Assembly: GCA_025808375.1 (NCBI GenBank)
Contig: CP061009.1
Location: forward strand, 1,736,001 to 1,800,000
Origin: Duncaniella muricolitica
GTDB lineage: Bacteria; Bacteroidota; Bacteroidia; Bacteroidales; Muribaculaceae
Length of the DNA stretch: 64,000 nucleotides
Direction of reading: 5' to 3'
Shown: positions 58,540-64,000 of the stretch, one piece after another
Layout of the letters: the number at the start of each line of letters is the position of its first letter
How positions within the stretch are numbered: the stretch's first letter is position 1
The notes under the pieces: generated by a model
Databases searched by the model: none
What the model was told of the DNA's origin: nothing
The model's input: the letters and a program-made list of their open reading frames with translations, nothing else
Translations under genes and position numbers: made by a program

Positions 58540-59439
58540 TTATTGACATTGAGGAGCACAGAGTGGATGCCCAAAGTTAATTCCCTCCTCCCTGAAGATT
58601 CGAGTATTCAAGCTCCAGGATATGCAGTGCATGGCGCCACCCTCGGATATAATTTTTGACATTGAGATAGGGATACATTTCTTGCCGAGGATATTTTCAA
58701 TTTGTTTCAGAGCAACTTTATCAGACGCAATACTTGCAGTTGGTACAAGTATTGCGGTTCGCAGTTCAAGAAAGTTGAGATGACACCAGCTTTTCTCACG
58801 GTATTTATCGCCATATTTCAATTCTTGAATCTCAAATCTATTGCCAAGAGCCTTCTTAATTGCATTGCCAAGGTCGGGCTTCATATCTACATAGCAATTC
58901 ATCAGAAGTCGACCTTTGCCGAGACTTCTAACCATTCCATCGGCATGGCCGGTTTCTTCTTCGGTGTCCCAGGGGATGAGTATTACTTCGGCATTGAATA
59001 TGTCGTCAAGCTCAAGCAATATTTCATGGTGTGAAAGTCCCGGATTCTCATACAGGACCTTTGTTGTCATGATAACACAGTCCACTCCATCCTTATCGGT
59101 ACAACGTATCATGTTGCCGCCATCGATTATGAGATTGGTGTGATTGCAGATGGACGATGATAGAGCATCGCTTCCGCCTATCGCAAGAAAAGCGTCCCGA
59201 CAGTTGGTTATATATCGGGAGTTCTTGCCTTGCAAATAGTCGGGATTATAGCGATAAACCACAAATTCTCCATCGTGCCGTTGGAAAGGCATAAAATCAC
59301 GAACCCAAATATCGGCAGCGTTGGGTACAAAATCGTAGATTTCATTTTCAGCGGTGAGTGCAGACTCAATCTGCGCCCATACCGGCTGATATTTCTTGAG
59401 GCTTTTGAGCCATGGAGAAAAATAGTGAATTGTCTTCAT
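58540..59439 (-). CDS. Agmatine deiminase-like (peptidyl-arginine deiminase fold) protein
   Basis: 299 residues, shorter than typical AguA (about 340-370). Guanidine-modifying motifs: DIWVRDFMPFQ, IIDGGNMIRC, GHADGMVRSLG with catalytic Asp/His, and EGGAMHCISW with the nucleophile Cys272. It hydrolyses agmatine or another guanidino compound to the ureido product plus ammonia; the substrate is uncertain. There is no putrescine-pathway partner nearby. Promoter box at 59467. Confidence 0.87.
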   Translation of the reverse strand: MKTIHYFSPWLKSLKKYQPVWAQIESALTAENEIYDFVPNAADIWVRDFMPFQRHDGEFVVYRYNPDYLQGKNSRYITNCRDAFLAIGGSDALSSSICNHTNLIIDGGNMIRCTDKDGVDCVIMTTKVLYENPGLSHHEILLELDDIFNAEVILIPWDTEEETGHADGMVRSLGKGRLLMNCYVDMKPDLGNAIKKALGNRFEIQELKYGDKYREKSWCHLNFLELRTAILVPTASIASDKVALKQIENILGKKCIPISMSKIISEGGAMHCISWSLNTRIFREEGINFGHPLCAPQCQ

Positions 59440-59466
59440 AACTTACGGTGTTTAAGTTAAACACTG

Positions 59467-59474
59467 CAAAGTTA
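59467..59474 (-). promoter_or_regulatory. -7 box TAACTTTG of the deiminase gene
   Basis: Exact TAnnTTTG on the minus strand, 27 bases before ATG 59439. Confidence 0.6.
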
Positions 59475-59514
59475 GGGACAAGACTGACGGCAAACCGTAT
59501 CCAAAACGGCAAAC

Positions 59515-60198
59515 CTAATCCGGAATATTTTCGATTTCATCTAAACGCGTAAAACTCCACTTTCGATCGTCCTTGATGTACTTACCGTTTGCATCTACAA
59601 TCTTATTCTCGTGCAAATCGTATTTATACACGTTTTGACGTTGAGCGGGATTCAATTCTTGATGCTGTTCTGTAATAGGAGTATCAACCCATTTGATTTT
59701 GTCGCCACCAAACCCATTTATGAAGTCATATAGATAGGTTGATTGTTTATTCACTCTATCTTTAGAATCATTACAACTGACGAATAACTTCTTTTTCCGA
59801 TCATAGTGTAGAAACGTCTTTTGCAGCACATCATACACTTCATACGCACGAATTAACGCTGAAGAACGAAGTTTTAGTTCTGGGTTCTCAAAAGTAATGT
59901 CATATCCCGAGGCATGTGCATGGAATGACATTAATGGGAAATAAGGCACTTCGCCTTCGACATAGTGTCCATTACGATGATACACAATCGGGTCTTTGGG
60001 CAAATCTTTCTTGTCTCCCTCATAATGACAATAGAACTCGACTGTGCGAATAAAAATTTTATATCGCTCTTCTTTGTAATCAGACACCGAGATATAACCA
60101 CCATAAAGGAATGCCTTTGATAACCTCATAAAATGGATATCAAGTTCTGCTTCCGAATCAGGATTAAATCTTTTCAATTCATTTTCCAGTGTACTCAT
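59515..60198 (-). CDS. Hypothetical protein, conserved-looking single domain
   Basis: 227 residues. Marked segments: IHFMRLSKAFLYGGYISVSD, FIRTVEFYCHYEGDKKDLPK, DPIVYHRNGHYVEGEVPYFP, MSFHAHASGYDITFEN. The His- and Tyr-rich middle could form a metal or nucleotide site. It slightly recalls some glycosylase-like hypothetical proteins, but I do not recognise a named family. Standalone on the minus strand, with 150 bases of empty DNA before it. Confidence 0.65.
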   Translation of the reverse strand: MSTLENELKRFNPDSEAELDIHFMRLSKAFLYGGYISVSDYKEERYKIFIRTVEFYCHYEGDKKDLPKDPIVYHRNGHYVEGEVPYFPLMSFHAHASGYDITFENPELKLRSSALIRAYEVYDVLQKTFLHYDRKKKLFVSCNDSKDRVNKQSTYLYDFINGFGGDKIKWVDTPITEQHQELNPAQRQNVYKYDLHENKIVDANGKYIKDDRKWSFTRLDEIENIPD

Positions 60199-60347
60199 AT
60201 CTTATCTAATTACATATCTAATATTGCGTTTATAACGACGGTTCATTTTAGATTATTGCGTGATTAGAGTGACAGGGACTGTATTTGTCTCAAATACTCA
60301 GTATTAGGAGGATAACACTGACACCCATGTCGGAGCAATCCGCTTTT

Positions 60348-60833
60348 TCATTTCAACGATTCTATAAATTCGTCGGCCTCTTCCCTTGAATGGAAACGAA
60401 CTACGGTCTTATCAAAGTCTCTCAGATGATGCTCAATTTCAGGAATGACATCACGAGAGAAATCTATAATCCATTGCAGGAATTCTGGATCCAGTTCATC
60501 GTCCACCCACGGCATATCGACACGCTCCTTACCAAGCCGCGACTTCGCTCCCTCGATGCACAGCTCCAACGGTATGTCGAAAAAGAACACCGTGTCGCAA
60601 TGAGCAAGACGTACAGGAAGTGTTCGCGCATAATTACCGTCGATAATCCATTCATCTTCCTTTACAAGTTTGTCTAACCGCTTGTCAAACTCTTCTCGTC
60701 CGATTACCGTTCGGTCAGCCCGATGCCAGATCATGTCAAGATAATGCAGCGGCAATCCGGTCTTAGCAGCAAGTTTGCGAGAAAATGTGCTCTTGCCTGC
60801 TCCGGGACAGCCGATTACAATAACTTTCTTCAT
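60348..60833 (-). CDS. P-loop kinase-like protein (FlaR / topology-modulation type)
   Basis: 161 residues. Walker A VIGCPGAGKSTFSRKLA at residues 6-22, then HYLDMIWHRADRTVIGREEF, EWIIDGNYARTLPVRLAHCD and an arginine-rich lid (SRLGKERVD). Adenylate-kinase-like fold; the natural substrate is unknown. It is followed upstream by a GNAT gene with six bases between, so the two are probably one transcript. Confidence 0.85.
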   Translation of the reverse strand: MKKVIVIGCPGAGKSTFSRKLAAKTGLPLHYLDMIWHRADRTVIGREEFDKRLDKLVKEDEWIIDGNYARTLPVRLAHCDTVFFFDIPLELCIEGAKSRLGKERVDMPWVDDELDPEFLQWIIDFSRDVIPEIEHHLRDFDKTVVRFHSREEADEFIESLK

Positions 60834-60839
60834 TGCGGC

Positions 60840-61364
60840 TTATAAATCAATCTTATAAAGCACATGAACACACAGCGGAGAATCATCCAACAGATTAGGA
60901 TGCATGAACTCTCCGGCCTTTACCATTCCAATCTTTTGCATCACACGCTCTGACGGTGCATTTATCTTGGCAGTGAAAGAAAACAGCCTTTCAATCCCCA
61001 CACTCTTTGCCAGACTTAGCACAGCTTTGGCGGCTTCGGTTGCATATCCCTGATTGTGATAATCAGCGGCAAGACGCCACCCTATTTCGATTCCGGGAGT
61101 GAAGTCTGCATCGAAACTAATCTCATGCAGTCCAACATATCCGATAAACTCACCTGTGGATTTTATTTCCACTGCATATAATCCCCAGCCTTTAGAGTCA
61201 AACTCATTCTGAATACGATTGTAGAAAGCCTCTGTCTCAGCATCACTCAGTGTTGCCGGGAAATAGCGCATAACACGTGAGTCCTTGTTCATTGCAATGA
61301 ACAAAGGCAAATCCCCCGGCTTCCACGAGCGAAGAATCAATCGGTCTGTTTCAACAAATATCAT
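60840..61364 (-). CDS. GNAT-family acetyltransferase (RimJ/RimL-like)
   Basis: 174 residues. ETDRLILRSWKPGDLPLFIA at the start, TPGIEIGWRLAADYHNQGYA and TEAAKAVLSLAKSVGIERLF for acetyl-CoA binding, ending NAPSERVMQKIGM. RimJ/RimL-type enzymes acetylate protein N termini or small amines. Fifteen bases lie between it and the HigA stop. Confidence 0.9.
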   Translation of the reverse strand: MIFVETDRLILRSWKPGDLPLFIAMNKDSRVMRYFPATLSDAETEAFYNRIQNEFDSKGWGLYAVEIKSTGEFIGYVGLHEISFDADFTPGIEIGWRLAADYHNQGYATEAAKAVLSLAKSVGIERLFSFTAKINAPSERVMQKIGMVKAGEFMHPNLLDDSPLCVHVLYKIDL

Positions 61365-61379
61365 TCAAAAATCAACACT

Positions 61380-61724
61380 TTACAACACTGCCGCAATATT
61401 ACGAATTGAAGAAAGACGCTTCATAAAAGATGCGTCTGACTTCGCCATCTGCATATTATAATCACTTTGTAGATTAAGCAATAAATCAGCCGGTATATTC
61501 AATGCCGCGTCTATAAGTAAAGCTATTTCGGTATTAACCCCTCTCTTCCCTTTGATTATCTCATTAAGCAGAGAAGGCTTTACACCTATACTCTCGGCGA
61601 GTTTTGCCTGAGTAAGACTATTTGCCTCAAGTTCATCTCGGATAAGTTCTCCCGGATGAGTGGGTTCAAACGGAGTAAGATTGTTAGCTATCATGTCCGG
61701 AGCAACGCCTTGTAATGTAATCAT
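61380..61724 (-). CDS. higA: HigA-family antitoxin (XRE)
   Basis: 114 residues from ATG 61724, which lies one base after the HigB stop; the longer frame to 61754 would overlap HigB. PTHPGELIRDELEANSLTQA and KLAESIGVKPSLLNEIIKGK are the classic HigA HTH. It binds HigB and the operator. The perfect palindrome at 62081-62104 upstream of higB is its likely site. Confidence 0.92.
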   Translation of the reverse strand: MITLQGVAPDMIANNLTPFEPTHPGELIRDELEANSLTQAKLAESIGVKPSLLNEIIKGKRGVNTEIALLIDAALNIPADLLLNLQSDYNMQMAKSDASFMKRLSSIRNIAAVL

Positions 61725-61725
61725 A

Positions 61726-62043
61726 TCAATCGTAATGGTTTGAGAGTTCAACAATATTACAGATAGTCAAAATCGGCTCTTCAGTAGTTTCTCGCATGGT
61801 AAACTCTATTCGATACTGATCGTTCACCCGAATAGAAAACCGTCCAACTTTATTTCCTTTTAATGCCTCAAAATTCAAAGAGTTGATACGAAATAAGTCC
61901 TCTTTGCGAGATGCCCATTTCAAGTAATCGATTCCTCGTTTATAACGTTTGACTACGTCAATTCTGTAACGACGTTTTTTATCGTTACTAACACCTATCG
62001 TATAGAGGTCTCTTAAATACTCTTCTTCAAATTCGACTATCAT
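61726..62043 (-). CDS. higB: HigB-family mRNA interferase toxin
   Basis: 105 residues. RelE-like fold: LRDLYTIGVSNDKKRRYRID, LNFEALKGNKVGRFSIRVND and QYRIEFTM. It is placed before its antitoxin, the typical reversed higBA order. It would cleave ribosome-bound mRNA. Intact. Confidence 0.92.
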   Translation of the reverse strand: MIVEFEEEYLRDLYTIGVSNDKKRRYRIDVVKRYKRGIDYLKWASRKEDLFRINSLNFEALKGNKVGRFSIRVNDQYRIEFTMRETTEEPILTICNIVELSNHYD

Positions 62044-62060
62044 ATAATTCTATTACGATG

Positions 62061-62068
62061 CAAAGATA
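62061..62068 (-). promoter_or_regulatory. -7 box TATCTTTG of higBA
   Basis: Exact TAnnTTTG on the minus strand, 17 bases before ATG 62043. Confidence 0.6.
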
Positions 62069-62080
62069 TAAAAAGTTCTC

Positions 62081-62104
62081 AAACTTCACAAATTTGTGAA
62101 GTTT
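62081..62104. promoter_or_regulatory. Perfect 24-base palindrome, likely HigA operator
   Basis: AAACTTCACAAA followed by its exact reverse complement. It sits just upstream of the -7 box of higBA, over the -33 region, where a bound HigA dimer would block transcription. Confidence 0.75.
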
Positions 62105-62349
62105 ATTTTGTCTAAACTTACATCATTACATCAAACCCGACATCGAACAACTTAATATTGCATTAGGTCAAGATTACTTAAATTTAGGTTATCTGTAATC
62201 CTAACCATCAAATCACTCTAAAATTCATTTAATCACCACTTGAAAAGTTTATGCACGACCCGAATTGATACTCAATAGCTTACAGGATCAAATGAGGTTA
62301 TTTTCGGTTATTTCAAGGTGTCCGTATGACACTGACAACTCACTTTCAA
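62105..62349. other. Gene-free stretch between higBA and the HTH gene
   Basis: About 245 AT-rich bases with no convincing ORF. It serves as the divergent control region; no clear plus-strand TAnnTTTG box was found. Confidence 0.4.
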
Positions 62350-62393
62350 TCAGTGCGGTTTTATTTCCGTAAAACAATTTAAAACCGTACTGA
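62350..62393 (+). promoter_or_regulatory. 14-base inverted repeat directly before the HTH start
   Basis: Arms 62350-62363 and 62380-62393 pair at 13 of 14 positions. The right arm ends one base before the ATG at 62395, so in RNA it could hide the translation start; as DNA it could be an operator for the encoded HTH protein. Confidence 0.55.
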
Positions 62394-62394
62394 A

Positions 62395-62781
62395 ATGGAA
62401 ACATCAACACCAACTTTTGACCAGTTGCCACATGTGGTAAGCGGTCTCTCCGAGAAACTCGACCGAGTGCTTGACCTGCTTGAAAAGGCAGGCATCGCCA
62501 GCCACTCCAAACAGTCCAAGCCCTCACGCAGACTTGTGTATGCGAAAGAGGCTTGCCAGATAATAGGCAAGTCACTTTCCACCCTTTACCGCGCGGTCAA
62601 AGCTCCGAATGACCCCATTCCGAGCTATAAGCGCGGCAAGCTACTCTATTTTTATGAGGATGAAATCTACGCATGGATCGAGGGAGGGCGCAAACATTCC
62701 ACCGCTCCTTCTCTCGCTGAAACCGCAGCGGCCATCACTGCCGGTATGAAACGCCGTCCCCGCGGGGGCTATAATTTCTGA
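62395..62781 (+). CDS. Helix-turn-helix protein of a mobile element (excisionase-like)
   Basis: 128 residues. A coiled N-terminal helix (VVSGLSEKLDRVLDLLEKAG), then HTH_17 type YAKEACQIIGKSLSTLYRAV with a wing KRGKLLYFYEDEIYAWIEGG. It is followed four bases later by the DUF3987 gene, a frequent pair at the start of Bacteroidales mobile elements. Confidence 0.82.
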   Translation: METSTPTFDQLPHVVSGLSEKLDRVLDLLEKAGIASHSKQSKPSRRLVYAKEACQIIGKSLSTLYRAVKAPNDPIPSYKRGKLLYFYEDEIYAWIEGGRKHSTAPSLAETAAAITAGMKRRPRGGYNF

Positions 62782-62785
62782 GCCT

Positions 62786-64000
62786 ATGGAAAAGAATATT
62801 ACCCCGGACTCAGTAATCAGCGCACTGATGAATCACGCCAAGACATCCGACAGTGACTTCCCGGTGCAGGTGTTCCCAGCCAAGATGCAACGGATTATCC
62901 TCGAACTCAACACCACCTGTGGTTTCCCAATTGACTACACGGCATCGGCTATGCTCGCCGCAATATCTGTGGCAATCGGCAATACACACCGAATTGAGGT
63001 GAAACGCAACTGGCAGGAATCGGCAATCGTGTATATCGCGATTGTCGGACGCCTCGGAGATTGTAAATCGCACCGCTTACTTTCGTGATGCGCCCGTTAG
63101 TCAATGCTGACTGGAAAAACAACCAAGAGTTTCAGAAAAAGCATTGCGAGTATCAGCAGGCTATAGCGATGAGTCGCAAAGAACGCATCAGTGCCGGACT
63201 GGAGGAATTCCCGAAAGAGCCTAAGCGTCTGCGCTACCTCGTGTCGGACGTGACGCAGGAGGGTCTCAGTGCCATTCACTCCCACAATCCTCGTGGCTTA
63301 TGCCTATGGGTTGATGAGTTGTCGGCATGGTTCAAGAACTTCACACGCTACAACACCGGCTCAGAGGAACAATTCTGGCTTTCGGCTTTCAACGGCAGCA
63401 CTACAATGTCTGACCGCAAAAATTGTCAGAACCCCATCTTCATCAAGCGTCCGTTCATTTCGGTGGTCGGAACAATCCAAAAACGTCTGCTCACCGAACT
63501 TGCCAACGGTGAGAGAGCAGCCAACGGGTTGGCTCAGTCAAGCTTCGCCCTACTTCGTTGTCATTGACCGCATACTATTTGCTATGACCAAGAGCAACGG
63601 CAAACCGAGATGGAACGAGGATGAAGTGCGCGACGATCTCGACTGTGAATGGGAACGGATACTCAACCGTCTTCTCTCGGTGGAATGTGTGGTAAACGAG
63701 GAAAAGGAGCCAATGCCCACCGTCATGCGGTTCACTGCAGATGCCAAGCGCAGACTCTACGAATGGCAACATGAGAACGCCGCGCTATGCGACAATGAGA
63801 TGAGCGACAATGTGGTCAGTTTCTTCTGCAAGCTCGAAATCTATGTACTCCGGTTCTGCCTGATACTCCGGATTGTTCGCTGGGCTGTCAGCGACGGAGA
63901 GCCGCACCCCTCAGACATCGAAGATGATGACGTGTCAGGAGCGATAGAATTGGCTGAATACTTCCGGAGCAACGCGCTCAGCGTACTCACCTGCATCAGC
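62786..64000 (+). pseudogene. DUF3987 (primase/helicase-like) gene, frameshifted, runs off the window
   Basis: Starts MEKNITPDSVISALMNHAKT; VGRLGDCKSH sits where the P-loop-like GxxxxxKSHP is expected. One missing base (a CCC run reading CC near 63070) breaks the frame. It continues as VMRPLVNADWKNNQEFQKKH and GLCLWVDELSAWFKNFTRYN (Walker B-like), then RPFISVVGTIQKRLL. A second shift near 63550 leads to VVIDRILFAMTKSNGKPRWN, open to the window edge. Family members are replication or defence-linked ATPases of mobile elements. Confidence 0.75.

Noticed and set aside
1..64000. CRISPR array
   Set aside because: No set of regularly spaced direct repeats with unique spacers was seen. The short repeats at 4909-4966 and 28446-28533 are too few and too close.
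1..64000. Ribosomal RNA operon
   Set aside because: No 16S, 23S or 5S sequence is recognisable; the RNA genes seen are three tRNAs only.

Overview
The window looks like a chromosome segment of a gut Bacteroidota, order Bacteroidales, perhaps a Muribaculaceae-type species. The order is supported by repeated TAnnTTTG -7 promoter boxes, a TonB-type outer-membrane barrel protein, ISAon1, IS21, IS30 and IS4-like elements and pieces of Bacteroidales conjugative elements. The family-level guess is inference from protein style only.

Layout. (1) 1-5000: accessory DNA, with the right end of an IS21 element, a gene fragment cut by it, a small HTH gene and two ISAon1-like elements side by side, all with broken transposases. 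(2) 5000-25700: core-like chromosome. It holds two tRNA genes, two convergent cobalamin operons (cobQ-cobD-cbiB on + and cobU-cobT-cobS-cobC on -), a large outer-membrane barrel protein, a catalase with a LysR gene facing it, a split ThrE-type exporter, a tyrosine recombinase and a tight five-gene Fe-S/flavin redox operon. (3) 25880-32670: a smaller acquired block. It has an integrase remnant, an AraC regulator, a broken Gfo/Idh/MocA gene, an acetyltransferase, a lipoprotein fusing flavodoxin to aldo-keto reductase, an iron alcohol dehydrogenase, and a cut esterase joined to mobile-element HTH genes. (4) 33000-39850: core-like genes for a YczE-like membrane protein, a two-part chromate transporter, FolC, a tRNA-dihydrouridine synthase, a GIN-domain protein, a polysaccharide flippase and tRNA-Ser. 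(5) 39850-64000: an accessory island beginning just after tRNA-Ser. It holds conjugative-element debris, a full-length IS21, HipBA, IS30, a gene split by one in-frame TAG, two Fic proteins, an AlbA_2 ATP-binding protein, an IS4 element, a GHKL ATPase with an overlapping Rossmann-like partner, an IS4-like element that cut two divergent genes, an agmatine-deiminase-like enzyme, HigBA with a perfect palindromic operator, and the start of an HTH-DUF3987 replication module running off the right edge.

How the genes work together. The seven cob genes cover late cobalamin assembly: amidation, aminopropanol arm, nucleotide loop and alpha-ribazole activation. No corrin-ring genes are here, so the locus fits salvage or completion of corrinoids. 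The five-gene redox operon would link a membrane polyferredoxin to an exported oxidoreductase and a flavodoxin-ferredoxin. The best candidates for an undescribed system are the GHKL ATPase plus Rossmann-like partner pair (54234-56343, now 5'-truncated), the redox operon (20989-25654) and the flavodoxin-AKR fusion cluster with putative operators (26453-31922).

Caution: most frameshifts fall in multi-copy or mobile sequence and many are one-base changes in homopolymer runs, so some 'pseudogenes' may be consensus errors.
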